Shown here one piece after another: positions 21,071 to 31,761 of a DNA stretch of 64,000 bases. The notes under the pieces are model-generated. The model saw only the letters and a program-made list of their open reading frames with translations, did no database searches and was not told the DNA's origin. This stretch comes from an uncultured Bacilli bacterium (GTDB taxonomy: Bacteria > Bacillota_I > Bacilli_A > RF39 > UBA660). The position numbers and the translations under genes were made by a program. Positions within the stretch are counted from its first letter, which is position 1. Every line of letters begins with the position of its first letter. The stretch lies in NCBI GenBank assembly GCA_947628535.1, contig CANRAF010000003.1, positions 33,953 to 97,952 on the forward strand, given 5' to 3'.

Positions 21071-22948
21071 TTAGATAAATAGTTTTAGTAAACTTGTTAC
21101 TATAAAGCAGAGAATAAATCCAGTAATAGTTGGAATTAAAATTGAAAGTATAGTCCATTTTAAACTATTTGTCTCTTTTTTTATTGTCATAATAGTTGTT
21201 CCGCATGGGAAGTGACATATAGTAAATATCATAAATGCTATAGCAGTTATTATAGTCCAGTTATTACTTACAAGTAAATTTTTTAGAGATTCTAAAGATG
21301 AATAATCCATTAAACTTGAAGTTTTTGTATAAGCCATTAACATGATTGGTATAACTATTTCATTAGCAGGAAGTCCAAAAAGGAAAGCAATAAGTATGGT
21401 ACCATCAAGTCCAATAAGGTTTCCTAAAGGATCTAAAAATGATGAGATATAGTATAAAATAGAATAGTCGTTTATCATTATATTAGCAGCAAGCCAAATA
21501 ATGATTCCCGCGGGCATTGAAACACATATAGCTCTTCCTAAAACAAATATTGTTCTATCTAGAATTGATCTTATAATAGTATCTATAATTTTTGGTTTTC
21601 TATAAGGGGGTAGCTCTAAAGTAAACGATGATGGTTCTCCTTTTAAGACAGTTAAAGATAAAATCTTAGAGATTAAAAGAGTTACCAAACAAGAGAAAAC
21701 TATTAGGCCTAAAAGAGTTAGGGCAGACATTCCTGAAGATACAAATTTATTGGAAAATCCTGATACTAAAAATATAGAAATAATTGCAATTAAACTTGGA
21801 AATCTTCCATTACAAGGAGAAAATACATTTGTTAAAATAGCAATTAGTTTTTCTTTTTTTGATTCAATAATACGACAACCTATAACTCCGCAGGCATTAC
21901 AACCATATCCCATACACATTGTTAAAGACTGTTTTCCATGGGCACCACATTTTTTAAATAACCTATCCATATTAAAAGCTATTCTTGGTAAATATCCTAA
22001 ATCTTCCATTAAAGTGAAGAGTGGAAAAAATATTGCCATTGGTGGAAGCATTACAGATATTACCCAAGCTACAACTTTATATATACCATTTAATAAAAAA
22101 TCTATTACTGTTTGATTGATTCCAAGATTAGTTAATAATATGAATAACTTATCATAAATATAGAATAGTCCCTTACTTAAAAGTTCAGAAGGGTAATTAG
22201 CACCAATTATAGTTATCCAAAGAATCATACCTATAGTTAAAAGCATTATAGGAATACCATATTTTTTAGAAGTTAGTATTTTATCTATTTTAATAGTTCT
22301 TTTATTATAATTTTCATCTTTTAACGTTACACATTTATCATATATTTCTTTAGCTTTGTCTTCAGTATTAACAATATAAGATGATTTTTCATCTTTATTT
22401 TTAAAGGAGTAGATTTTTTCAAGTAATTTATTTATACCTTCTTTTTTTCTAGCACTCATACCTATTACAGGAAGATTTAATTCTTTTTCAAGACCTTTTA
22501 TATCAATAGATATATTTTTCTTTTTTGCTTCATCAAGAAGATTTAAACAAACAATGATATTTGTTTTTATATTTTTAGCTTCTAAAACTAAATTTAAATT
22601 TCTTTCAAGTGATGTTGCATCTACTACTATTAAAATAATATCTATATCTTTTTCGATTAAAAAATCTTTAGCGATTTCCTCTTCTTCAGAAAAGGCATTT
22701 AACGAGTAAATACCGGGAAGGTCAATTACATTATAAGTTTTGTCTTTTATTTTCATAATTCCTTCAGCATTTGATACTGTCTTTCCTGGCCAGTTACCAG
22801 TATGTCCACGAAGTCCTGTTAAATTATTAAAAAGAGTAGTTTTTCCGACATTAGGATTTCCTAAAAGAGCAATTAAATTTGAAGATGCATTTGTTATATT
22901 TTCTTTGTTTTTACTTTTAAATTTTTTAGAACTTCTAGTAAGACCCAT
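21071..22948 (-). CDS. feoB: ferrous iron transport protein B
   Basis: ALLGNPNVGKTTLFNNLTGLRGHTGNWPGKTV, IDLPGIYSLNAFSEEE, MCMGYGCNACGV. Confidence 0.95.
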   Translation of the reverse strand: MGLTRSSKKFKSKNKENITNASSNLIALLGNPNVGKTTLFNNLTGLRGHTGNWPGKTVSNAEGIMKIKDKTYNVIDLPGIYSLNAFSEEEEIAKDFLIEKDIDIILIVVDATSLERNLNLVLEAKNIKTNIIVCLNLLDEAKKKNISIDIKGLEKELNLPVIGMSARKKEGINKLLEKIYSFKNKDEKSSYIVNTEDKAKEIYDKCVTLKDENYNKRTIKIDKILTSKKYGIPIMLLTIGMILWITIIGANYPSELLSKGLFYIYDKLFILLTNLGINQTVIDFLLNGIYKVVAWVISVMLPPMAIFFPLFTLMEDLGYLPRIAFNMDRLFKKCGAHGKQSLTMCMGYGCNACGVIGCRIIESKKEKLIAILTNVFSPCNGRFPSLIAIISIFLVSGFSNKFVSSGMSALTLLGLIVFSCLVTLLISKILSLTVLKGEPSSFTLELPPYRKPKIIDTIIRSILDRTIFVLGRAICVSMPAGIIIWLAANIMINDYSILYYISSFLDPLGNLIGLDGTILIAFLFGLPANEIVIPIMLMAYTKTSSLMDYSSLESLKNLLVSNNWTIITAIAFMIFTICHFPCGTTIMTIKKETNSLKWTILSILIPTITGFILCFIVTSLLKLFI

Positions 22949-23183
22949 TTTCTTTCCTTATTACCATTATTTGACTTGCATCTTCTTTTCTAATAGCAAG
23001 TATTACATTTTTTACAAGATATGCTGTAGGATCTTTAAAAGGACTTTTATAAAGACATTTTATTTTGGTATTTTTAGTAATTCCAAGATTAGTTAAGTGC
23101 TGTTTATTATCTTTCTTTATGTTGTTTTCGACAATATAGGCAGTTTCTTCTAAATTTAAATTATCTAATGTATCTATTTTCAT
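22935..23183 (-). CDS. feoA: ferrous iron transport protein A
   Basis: 82 aa FeoA-type domain; overlaps feoB. Confidence 0.8.
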   Translation of the reverse strand: MKIDTLDNLNLEETAYIVENNIKKDNKQHLTNLGITKNTKIKCLYKSPFKDPTAYLVKNVILAIRKEDASQIMVIRKENGSY

Positions 23184-23356
23184 TTAAACTCACCTATCTA
23201 GTTTAATATATGCCCATTTATTTTGGTTTGTGAGTACTAGTTAAATATTAATAAACTAAAAAAATATTTTTAATAGGTTGCAATTTTTTAAAACTTTGAT
23301 GCCTTGTAATTTTTTTCATAGTAATATATACTTGTAAATAAAGTAGGGTGATTTTT

Positions 23357-23944
23357 TTGGAAAATAAGAAAGATGAAAAAATAAAAAAAATTAGATATAC
23401 TTTAGCACTTATTATTTCTATAGTAGGACTTTTATGCTTAATAGGAATACCGAGTTATGCCATATTAAAAGGAAAATTATTTTCTTCAAATGAGCAAATT
23501 ATAAGAGCAGGAAGTGTAGAACTTTCTTTAACTGAATATTATAGTGATATGAATGGTGATATTTCAGTAATGAATGATAAAGATGGTCTTGATGATACTG
23601 ATACTTATGATTTTGTGATAAAAAATATTGGTAGTGAACCTGCTACATATGATGTAAAACTATTTAATGAAGCTCCAAGTGATTTTTCTGGGAATTTGCT
23701 TAAAGATGAATATATAAAAGTTGGACTTTTGGTAAATGATAAAGAAATGGGACCAATGAGTTTAAAAGATGTAGAAAATGTAATTGATAGTAACACTTTA
23801 AATAAAAAAGAATTAGTAAAATATAAACTTAGAATATGGATTGATAAAAAATATGAGTCAGAACTTTTAAAAGAGGATAATTACAAAGCATTTTTAAAAA
23901 TAGCAGTATCTGCAAAACAAAGTGAAAACTTAGATAATAACTAA
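23357..23944 (+). CDS. SipW-dependent/TasA-like secreted protein
   Basis: Signal-like segment ending IPSYAILKGKLFSSNEQIIRAGSVELSL, then NDKDGLDDTDTYDFVIKNIGSEPATYDVKL; TTG start after GGGTGAT. Confidence 0.6.
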   Translation: MENKKDEKIKKIRYTLALIISIVGLLCLIGIPSYAILKGKLFSSNEQIIRAGSVELSLTEYYSDMNGDISVMNDKDGLDDTDTYDFVIKNIGSEPATYDVKLFNEAPSDFSGNLLKDEYIKVGLLVNDKEMGPMSLKDVENVIDSNTLNKKELVKYKLRIWIDKKYESELLKEDNYKAFLKIAVSAKQSENLDNN

Positions 23945-23990
23945 AGAATAATTGAAAAAAATTTACATAAGATTTTATGGGTGATTGTAT

Positions 23991-24941
23991 TTGGAAAAAG
24001 TAAATACTAAATTAATAAACTTTTTGCTAATAACAATTGCTATTTTTTTTATTTCGGAGTGTTTAGATTTTTACAAGAATATATTATTAGTTGTTCTTGA
24101 TGTAATTTTTCCTATATTCCTTTCTTTTTTTATTAGTTATTCTCTTTATCCATGTGTTACTTTTTTAAATAAGAAACTTTCATTTAATGTTTCTTCTTTT
24201 TTAACATTATTTATAGTATTTACTTTGTTTTTTTTAATGATATATTTTTCAGTACCTTTATTTACCAAAGAGATAGGTTTAATAAGTGAAGATATAGTTT
24301 ACTTTCTTTCTAAATTTAATATATTCGATTTTGATATTTCTTCTTTTGTTAAACAATTTTTATCTTTTAATAATAGTCTTTCTTTAATTAATAAAGGAAC
24401 AGTTTTTTTTACTAAATTTATAATTGTTTTTGTTCTTTCAATCTATTTTCTTTTTAATATGAATAACATAAAAAAGTTTTTATCCAAATACGAACTTTTT
24501 AATATGATAGATAAAGATTTATATAATTATTATAAGGGATTTTATTTAGTTATATTAATTGAAATAGTAGAGTACTTAGTAGTTTATTTTTTAATAGGAC
24601 ATCCTTACTATTTTCTTCTGGCAACTTTATCTGGGCTTACTTCTGTTATTCCTTTTTTTGGAGCAATTTTTACTAATTTACTGGCACTTATATCGGCTTT
24701 TTCAATAAGTACACCTCTTTTTATAGCAACTTCTATAGTGATGGTTTTAATTCCACTTTTTAACAGTTATTTTATTGAACCTAAAATTTATAATAAGACT
24801 TTAAAAGTATCTTTAATAAGTATAATAATCTCTTGTTTTGTCTTTGGAATGCTCTTTGGTTTTACAGGAGTTATCTTTGCTATTCCTTTTTTCTTAATTA
24901 TTAAGAATTTTATCACTTTTTTCTTGTTACGTGAAAGATAA
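23991..24941 (+). CDS. AI-2E family transporter (PerM/YtvI-like)
   Basis: Multi-TM, LSGLTSVIPFFGAIFTNLLALISAF, PKIYNKTLKVSLISII, GFTGVIFAIPFFLI; TTG start after GGGTGAT. Confidence 0.8.
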   Translation: MEKVNTKLINFLLITIAIFFISECLDFYKNILLVVLDVIFPIFLSFFISYSLYPCVTFLNKKLSFNVSSFLTLFIVFTLFFLMIYFSVPLFTKEIGLISEDIVYFLSKFNIFDFDISSFVKQFLSFNNSLSLINKGTVFFTKFIIVFVLSIYFLFNMNNIKKFLSKYELFNMIDKDLYNYYKGFYLVILIEIVEYLVVYFLIGHPYYFLLATLSGLTSVIPFFGAIFTNLLALISAFSISTPLFIATSIVMVLIPLFNSYFIEPKIYNKTLKVSLISIIISCFVFGMLFGFTGVIFAIPFFLIIKNFITFFLLRER

Positions 24942-24970
24942 ATGTGATATGATGTTTATAGGTGATAGTT

Positions 24971-25816
24971 ATGATGCTTGATATAGAAGTAAACAAGTAT
25001 TTATTAATATGGCATTTACTTTATGAATCATCTGTTAGTGATGAGGTAAATAAGCTTAAACAAAAAATATGGAAAAATCATAAAAAGGAATATTCTCTAG
25101 TGCATAAAGATAAAAGAGAAATTTTAATGTGTTTAGATGATTATATACCTAATGATGATCTTATTTATAATTTAGTAGAAGTAAGTCCAGTTTATAAAAA
25201 AATAAAATTAGATACTAATAGATACCGAAATAGTATTTTAGAGATATGGGATAAAAATAGAAAAAAATATTGTAAAGAACTTAATTCAATATTAAAGTTT
25301 GACTTTAAAGATAAATATAAAATATGCGTGGTTCATCCATTTTTAGATGTTGTTGAAACAGATTTTGAGTCAAACATTATAACTATTGGAAAGAGAATTA
25401 TTACTCGTGATAAAGATAATTTTTTAACGTATTTAGTATATAAAATTGTAAAAAATGAAATATCTCGTCTTAAGACAGATGAAAAAGATATTTTAGATGT
25501 TGTAGTAGAACTTGCAATAACTAATGAACTTTATACAAGAGTTACTAAAGAATCTAAATATAAAGTAGGTAAAAAAGATTTAAGGGAGTTAAAAGAAAAA
25601 ATCTATCCTTACTGGCTTATGTATCTTGGAGTATCTCCTGATGATTTTGATAAATATATGATTAGAGATAATATCTTTTTTGATAAAAGCAAATATAAAT
25701 ATGAAAAATTACTTAGAACAGTTGATATTTATTCTTTTATCGCATTTTTAGTTAAGAATAAAAGGGTTATATTTAAAACAAAACTAGTACCAGTAGAGAG
25801 TATTGAAGTTTTATAA
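24971..25816 (+). CDS. hypothetical protein
   Basis: ~282 aa ORF with GGTGAT RBS; directly upstream of polC. Confidence 0.6.
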   Translation: MMLDIEVNKYLLIWHLLYESSVSDEVNKLKQKIWKNHKKEYSLVHKDKREILMCLDDYIPNDDLIYNLVEVSPVYKKIKLDTNRYRNSILEIWDKNRKKYCKELNSILKFDFKDKYKICVVHPFLDVVETDFESNIITIGKRIITRDKDNFLTYLVYKIVKNEISRLKTDEKDILDVVVELAITNELYTRVTKESKYKVGKKDLRELKEKIYPYWLMYLGVSPDDFDKYMIRDNIFFDKSKYKYEKLLRTVDIYSFIAFLVKNKRVIFKTKLVPVESIEVL

Positions 25817-25828
25817 CAAGGAGGAAAA

Positions 25829-28800
25829 ATGGAAGCAAGGATTGAAAAGTTACTAAAAAAAATAAATTACCCAGATGAGTATTTCTCTTGCTTTAATAAT
25901 GCTTTACTTGAGAAAATTATCGTAATAGAGGATAAGAATACTTGGAATATATATATTAAAAACGATACTAATTTCAAATACGAAGCTATTAGTACTTTTT
26001 TAAAGTGCCTTGAAGATTTTACTTTAAATAAATATACTTATAATATAGTAGTAAAAACAGAAAAAGAGGATTTAGAACTTTTTCCTGAATATTTTAAACA
26101 AATACTTATTTTAATAAATAATAATAGTCTATTTTTAGATATGTTTTCTGATAGATTAATTAGAGAAAATAATGATTTTTATATTGAAATATATAATAAA
26201 GCAGAAGAGCTAACTTTAAATAAAAAACTTGATTGTATAAAAACTCGCTTTAAAAACTTTGGTTTTAAAACTATGCCTAGTATTCGTTATAATATGGGAA
26301 AGGGAAGTTTTATAAAAGAAGAGATTAAAGATCTTAAAAAGATTGATGAAAGTAAATTTGAAGCTATAAAAAGTTCTAAAGAAAAGGTATCCCCTAAAAA
26401 AGATAATAAAAAAGGTTTTACTAAAGGATATGAAAGAAGTAATAGTAAAGGCTTTTTAGGAGAAGTTACAGGTAAAATTACACCTCTTAGTGATATAAGT
26501 TATGAAATTGATAATATTTGTATAGAAGCTAAAATTTTTGGAGTAGTACCTTCTACAAAAAAAGATTTTTATTCACTTACTTTAAAAGTTACTGATTATA
26601 CTACCAGTATGTATGTAAGACTTTTTGGTAGAAGTGAAGAAGAGTATGAAGAGATGCTTAGTAAATTTAAAGAGGGTATGTGGATTAGGGTTTCTGGTTA
26701 TGTTAGAAATAATAGTTTTTATAATGATTTTGTAATAAGTGCGAGAAAAACTCAAATTATTGAAAAAGAAGAAAACATAGAAATGGATGAGGAAGAAGAA
26801 AAGAGAGTAGAACTTCATACTCATACAACAATGAGTCAGATGGATGGGGTAGTATCAGTATCTGATCTTATTAATAGAGCTATTAAATGGGGACATAAAG
26901 CAATTGCAATTACAGATCATAATGCTATTCAAACCTTTCCTGTAGCCTCTAAATTCAAAAAAGATATAAAAGTTTTATTTGGTGTTGAACTTGCTATGAT
27001 AGATGATGATCTTGATTTAGTACTTAGAGAGGATGAGTCTAATCTTCTTGATAATACTTATGTAGTATTTGACTTTGAAACTACTGGATTTAATGCTGGT
27101 GGAGGAGACTCTATTATTGAAGTTGGGGCTGTAAAGATTAAAAATGGAGAAATAATTGATACATTTGACAGATTAATAAATCCTGGGAAACCTCTTGAAG
27201 AACATATTGTAAAACTTACTCATATAACTGATGATATGCTTAAAGATTGTCCAAGTGAAGAAGAAGTTATAAAAGAATTTATCGATTGGTATGGTGATCT
27301 TCCAATGGTTGCTCATAATGCTAAATTTGATTCTTCATTTTTAGAGATGGCTTATCAAAAATATAACCTTGGAGAGTATGATAATATGCTTATTGATACT
27401 TTACAACTTTCAAGAGCTTTAGATACTGAATTTTCAAGACATTCTTTATCAGCACTTGTTAAAAGATATGATATTGAATTTGATGAAGAAGGTCATCATA
27501 GAGCAGATTATGATGCTTTAGCAACTGCTAAAATATTTCATAAAATGCTTCTTAAACTAAAATCAAGGAAAATAGAAAAAGCAAGTGAGATAAGTTTATT
27601 AGTAAGTAAAAATGATATTCATAAATTTGGGGAATTATATCATATAAATATTTTAGTTAAAAATAAAACTGGTCTTAAGAATTTGTTTAAACTTGTAAGT
27701 TATGCTAATACAAAATATTTATATAAAACCCCGCGAATAATTCGTAGTGAAGTAGAAAAACATCGTGAAGGACTTTTAATTGGAAGTTGCTGTAGTAATG
27801 GTGAAATATTTAAACAAGCTCGTAGTAAAAGTGAAGAAGAGTTAAGTGATTTAATGAATTTTTATGATTTTATAGAAGTTCAACCTCCTGAAGTTTATTC
27901 TTATTTAGTTGATTTGTCTGACTTTAAAAATATGGATGAAGTAAAAGATAATATTTCTAAAATTATAAAAGTTGCTGATGATAAGAGAAAAATAGTTGTA
28001 GCAACAGGAGATGTTCATCACTTAACAAGAGATGATAAAATCTATAGAGAAATAATTGTAAATCAAAAAGTTCCTGGAGGAGGAATGCATCCACTTAATA
28101 GAAAAGATATAAAAAATATTCCTTCAATGCACTTTAGAACTACTAAAGAAATGATTTCAGATTTTTCTTATTTAGGAGATGAAACTGCTAAAAAGATAGT
28201 AGTTACTAATACTAATAAGATAGCGGATTTAATTGAAGAATTTGAAATTATTCCTGATACTAAGGGAATACCATTTTCTCCAAAATTTAAAGATAGTGAT
28301 AAAACTATTAGAAAGATTTGTTATGATAAAGCAACTTCTATATATGGAGAAAAACTTCCTAAAATTGTAGAAGAGAGATTGGAGTCAGAGTTAACTGGTA
28401 TTATAAATGGTGGTTTTGATTCAATTTACTTAATATCTCAAAAACTAGTTGAAAAAAGTAATAAAGATGGTTATGTTGTAGGATCACGTGGTTCGGTTGG
28501 TTCATCTTTTGTTGCGACAATGCTTGGAATTTCAGAGGTTAATCCTCTCCCAGCCCATTATGTTTGTCCTAAATGTAAAAAATCTATCTTTGAATATGAA
28601 GATGGAACTTTATTTGGCAAAGATTATCCAAGTGGATATGACCTTCCTGATAGAAAATGTGAGTGTGGAGAGATGATGAGAAAAGATGGCCAAGATATGC
28701 CATTTGCTACTTTCTTAGGATTTAATGCAGATAAAGTACCTGATATTGATCTTAACTTTTCTGGAGATTATCAAGCAAGGGCTCATGATTATACAAAAGT

Positions 28801-30184
28801 TTTATTTGGAGAAGACCATGTATTTAGGGCTGGTACAATTGGTACAGTTGCTGATAAAACAGCTTTTGGTTTTGTAAAAGGTTATTATGAAGATAGAGGG
28901 ATTGAAGGAGTTAGACCTTTAGAAATAGAACGTTTAGCAATTGGAGTTACAGGCGTTAAAAGAACAACTGGACAGCATCCTGGGGGAATAGTAGTAGTTC
29001 CTGATTATAAAGAAATTTTTGATTTTACCCCTTATCAGTATCCGGCAGATGATGCTTCTGCTGAATGGGCAACTACACATTTTAATTATCATGATATTGA
29101 AGATTGTCTTTTAAAACTTGATATACTTGGGCACGATAATCCAACAATATTTAAAATGCTTTATGATCTTACTGGAATAGACCCTCAAACAGTACCAATG
29201 GATGATAAAGAAGTTATGAGTCTTTTTACCTCTACAAAAGCTCTTGGAGTAACTCCAGAACAGATAGATTGTGAAGTAGGATGTGTTGGGCTTCCAGAGT
29301 TTACTCGCTTTGTTATAGGGATAGTTTTAGAGACCAAACCTAAAACTTTTGCTGAACTTGTTAAAATTTCTGGACTTTCTCATGGTACTGATGTTTGGAA
29401 TGGTAATGCTCAGGAACTTGTTAGAAATAATATTTGTCCATTTAAAGAAACAATTGGTTGTCGTGATGATATTATGGTTTATTTAAGTAATCATGGAATA
29501 AAACCAATTGATGCGTTTAAAATAATGGAACTTGTCCGTAAAGGAAAACAAAAGAAAATGAAAGATAAGTGGGATGAGTATAAAAAACTTTTAAGGGATG
29601 CTAAAATTCCTGAATGGTATATAGAATCATGTGATAAGATTAAATACATGTTCCCTAAGGCTCATGCTACAGCTTATATTTCTGCTGCTTGGAGAATTGC
29701 TTGGTATAAAATAAATAGACCAATTGAATATTATGCTACGTTTTTCTCTATAAAAAGTTTTGCTTTTGATCTTGAAGCTATGGAACTTGGATATGATAAA
29801 ATTAAAGAGAGACTTAATGAACTTAAACTTAAAAAATTTGGACTTACTGTAAAAGAACAAGATTTGATATCAACTTTAGAAGTTGCTCTTGAAATGACTG
29901 CACGTGGGTTTAAATTTGGTAGTGTAGATTTAGAAAAAAGTCACTCTAAAAACTTTATTATAGAAGGTGATACTTTAATTCCACCTTTTAGAGCAATTGA
30001 TGGGCTTGGAGATGCAGTTGCAAATAATATAATAGTAGAAAGAGATAAGAAAAATTTTATAAGTATTGAAGAATTTCAAAAACGATGCAAAGTGTCTCTT
30101 TCTTTAACTGAAAAAATGAAACTTATGGGAATTTTAAGAAATTTACCAGAATCTAGTCAGCTTTCATTATTTGATTATGTGTAA
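25829..30184 (+). CDS. polC: DNA polymerase III alpha subunit, Gram-positive PolC type
   Basis: VELHTHTTMSQMDGV PHP, VVFDFETTGFNAGGGDSIIEVGAVKI exonuclease, VVGSRGSVGSSFVATMLGI, DIDLNFSGDYQARAHDYTK. Confidence 0.98.
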   Translation: MEARIEKLLKKINYPDEYFSCFNNALLEKIIVIEDKNTWNIYIKNDTNFKYEAISTFLKCLEDFTLNKYTYNIVVKTEKEDLELFPEYFKQILILINNNSLFLDMFSDRLIRENNDFYIEIYNKAEELTLNKKLDCIKTRFKNFGFKTMPSIRYNMGKGSFIKEEIKDLKKIDESKFEAIKSSKEKVSPKKDNKKGFTKGYERSNSKGFLGEVTGKITPLSDISYEIDNICIEAKIFGVVPSTKKDFYSLTLKVTDYTTSMYVRLFGRSEEEYEEMLSKFKEGMWIRVSGYVRNNSFYNDFVISARKTQIIEKEENIEMDEEEEKRVELHTHTTMSQMDGVVSVSDLINRAIKWGHKAIAITDHNAIQTFPVASKFKKDIKVLFGVELAMIDDDLDLVLREDESNLLDNTYVVFDFETTGFNAGGGDSIIEVGAVKIKNGEIIDTFDRLINPGKPLEEHIVKLTHITDDMLKDCPSEEEVIKEFIDWYGDLPMVAHNAKFDSSFLEMAYQKYNLGEYDNMLIDTLQLSRALDTEFSRHSLSALVKRYDIEFDEEGHHRADYDALATAKIFHKMLLKLKSRKIEKASEISLLVSKNDIHKFGELYHINILVKNKTGLKNLFKLVSYANTKYLYKTPRIIRSEVEKHREGLLIGSCCSNGEIFKQARSKSEEELSDLMNFYDFIEVQPPEVYSYLVDLSDFKNMDEVKDNISKIIKVADDKRKIVVATGDVHHLTRDDKIYREIIVNQKVPGGGMHPLNRKDIKNIPSMHFRTTKEMISDFSYLGDETAKKIVVTNTNKIADLIEEFEIIPDTKGIPFSPKFKDSDKTIRKICYDKATSIYGEKLPKIVEERLESELTGIINGGFDSIYLISQKLVEKSNKDGYVVGSRGSVGSSFVATMLGISEVNPLPAHYVCPKCKKSIFEYEDGTLFGKDYPSGYDLPDRKCECGEMMRKDGQDMPFATFLGFNADKVPDIDLNFSGDYQARAHDYTKVLFGEDHVFRAGTIGTVADKTAFGFVKGYYEDRGIEGVRPLEIERLAIGVTGVKRTTGQHPGGIVVVPDYKEIFDFTPYQYPADDASAEWATTHFNYHDIEDCLLKLDILGHDNPTIFKMLYDLTGIDPQTVPMDDKEVMSLFTSTKALGVTPEQIDCEVGCVGLPEFTRFVIGIVLETKPKTFAELVKISGLSHGTDVWNGNAQELVRNNICPFKETIGCRDDIMVYLSNHGIKPIDAFKIMELVRKGKQKKMKDKWDEYKKLLRDAKIPEWYIESCDKIKYMFPKAHATAYISAAWRIAWYKINRPIEYYATFFSIKSFAFDLEAMELGYDKIKERLNELKLKKFGLTVKEQDLISTLEVALEMTARGFKFGSVDLEKSHSKNFIIEGDTLIPPFRAIDGLGDAVANNIIVERDKKNFISIEEFQKRCKVSLSLTEKMKLMGILRNLPESSQLSLFDYV

Positions 30185-30205
30185 AGTTATAATAGATGAA
30201 AAAAT

Positions 30206-30242
30206 AAAGTGAAATATTAAGTAAAAATATTTTACTTTTTTT
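30206..30242 (+). terminator. Rho-independent terminator after polC
   Basis: AAAGTGAAATATT...AATATTTTACTTTTTTT. Confidence 0.75.
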
Positions 30243-30281
30243 ATATTTTATGGTAAATTTATACTATAGGAGGAATGGAAA

Positions 30282-30950
30282 ATGTCTGATGGTAATAAAG
30301 AGAAAAAAAGTGGAAAACTTACCTTTATAATTTTAGGAATAGTTATTTTGATTTTAGCTATGGGAGGTGTTGCACTTGCAACATATACTTGGAATTATAC
30401 AAGTAAGAATCCTAACAATATTAGTACAGGTAGTATTTCACTGAGTTTACTTGAATCGACAGATACTATTAGTATTGAAAATGCTCTTCCTATGTCTGAT
30501 GATAAAGGTAAAGTTTCAGGAGAAAAATTTGATTTTGCAGTTACAACTGAGGCAAGCGGTAATCCTGGTGATATAAAGTATAAATTATCTATTACTGAAG
30601 TAGATGAATTAGATGAAGGCTATACAAAACTTGATAAAAGTAATGTTAAAATTTATTTAACAGTTCTAGAAGATGATCAAGAAAATGGAACTACAGAAAC
30701 AGAAGTTGTTGCGCCTACTAAGGTAGATAGCATTATAACTGAAGAAAATGGTGAAGGAACTTTGACATTTACAAAAGAAGAATATTTAAAACATACTCAT
30801 AATGAGGTTAATAAAGAAATAACAACGAAATATAGACTTAGAATGTGGATAGCTGATGATACTGATGCTTCAAACTGGGATGATAGTAATCAAAAAAATC
30901 AATATAAATTAAAGATTGGTGCATCTGGGACTATAGCACCTATTAGTTAA
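30282..30950 (+). CDS. SipW-dependent TasA/camelysin-like protein, type A copy 1
   Basis: VALATYTWNYTSKNPNNISTGSISLSLLESTDTISIENALPMSDDKGK; KYRLRMWIADDTDASNW; GGAGGAA RBS. Confidence 0.75.
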   Translation: MSDGNKEKKSGKLTFIILGIVILILAMGGVALATYTWNYTSKNPNNISTGSISLSLLESTDTISIENALPMSDDKGKVSGEKFDFAVTTEASGNPGDIKYKLSITEVDELDEGYTKLDKSNVKIYLTVLEDDQENGTTETEVVAPTKVDSIITEENGEGTLTFTKEEYLKHTHNEVNKEITTKYRLRMWIADDTDASNWDDSNQKNQYKLKIGASGTIAPIS

Positions 30951-30967
30951 ATTAAAGGGGTGGAGAT

Positions 30968-31720
30968 ATGGATAATAAAAAAGTTTTAGCTATTTCAATT
31001 ACTGCAGTTGTCGTTTTAGTGCTAGCATTAGCAGCAACATCATATGCAATGTTTTCAGCCAATCTTACTGGTAGTAAAGAAAATGAACTTACTACAGGTT
31101 ATGTAACTTTAAATTGTACAGAAAAAACATTTGAACTTGAAAATACTAGTCCAATGAACGATACAGAGGGTATTGCTCTTGAAAATAATGCAGCTGAATG
31201 CACTTTAACATCGGAAATGAAGGGTACAATGACAATAGGTTATGATATAGCATTAGATGGTGTTGATACTAAAACGCCAGAAGATGGTATTACTGAAGAC
31301 AATGTAAAAATTCAAGTTTCTAAAACAATTACAGAACCAGAACAAGGACAACTTGAATATTTATTAAAAACCAATAATACAGAGGGTATTTATGTTAGTA
31401 CAATAAAGGAATCCAAAGGACAATATGACAGATCAATTGATGGTTATAAACTGGATTCTGATACTATAACAGGTAATAAGAAAATTGTTTATAAAATTGT
31501 AGCCTGGGTTTCAAATGAACAGGCTGAAAATACACGAATTAATGATTCAAATATAGTATTAGATGAAAATGGAAAATGTAGTAATTCATCTTATACGGAT
31601 AAAGATACTTGTGAAAATGCAAGTGAAATTTGGGGAGATAGTAAAAAATCTACTCAAGAAGGAGGAACATTTAGTTTTAAACTTAAAATAGGAGCAACTC
31701 AAGTATTGGAAAATAATTAA
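30968..31720 (+). CDS. SipW-dependent TasA-like protein, type B copy 1
   Basis: TSYAMFSANLTGSKENELTTGYVTLNC...ENTSPMNDTEGIALENNAAECTL; C-terminal CSNSSYTDKDTCENASEIWGD and GGTFSFKLKIGATQVL. Confidence 0.75.
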   Translation: MDNKKVLAISITAVVVLVLALAATSYAMFSANLTGSKENELTTGYVTLNCTEKTFELENTSPMNDTEGIALENNAAECTLTSEMKGTMTIGYDIALDGVDTKTPEDGITEDNVKIQVSKTITEPEQGQLEYLLKTNNTEGIYVSTIKESKGQYDRSIDGYKLDSDTITGNKKIVYKIVAWVSNEQAENTRINDSNIVLDENGKCSNSSYTDKDTCENASEIWGDSKKSTQEGGTFSFKLKIGATQVLENN

Positions 31721-31761
31721 TACATTTTGCTTTTTGTTATTATATATGGGAGGAATCTTAA

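Noticed and set aside
23238-23258. Imperfect palindrome TAGTTAAATATTAATAAACTA upstream of feoA as metal-regulator site
   Set aside because: Suggestive location but the dyad is weak and AT-rich; not supported without comparison to other feoA promoters.
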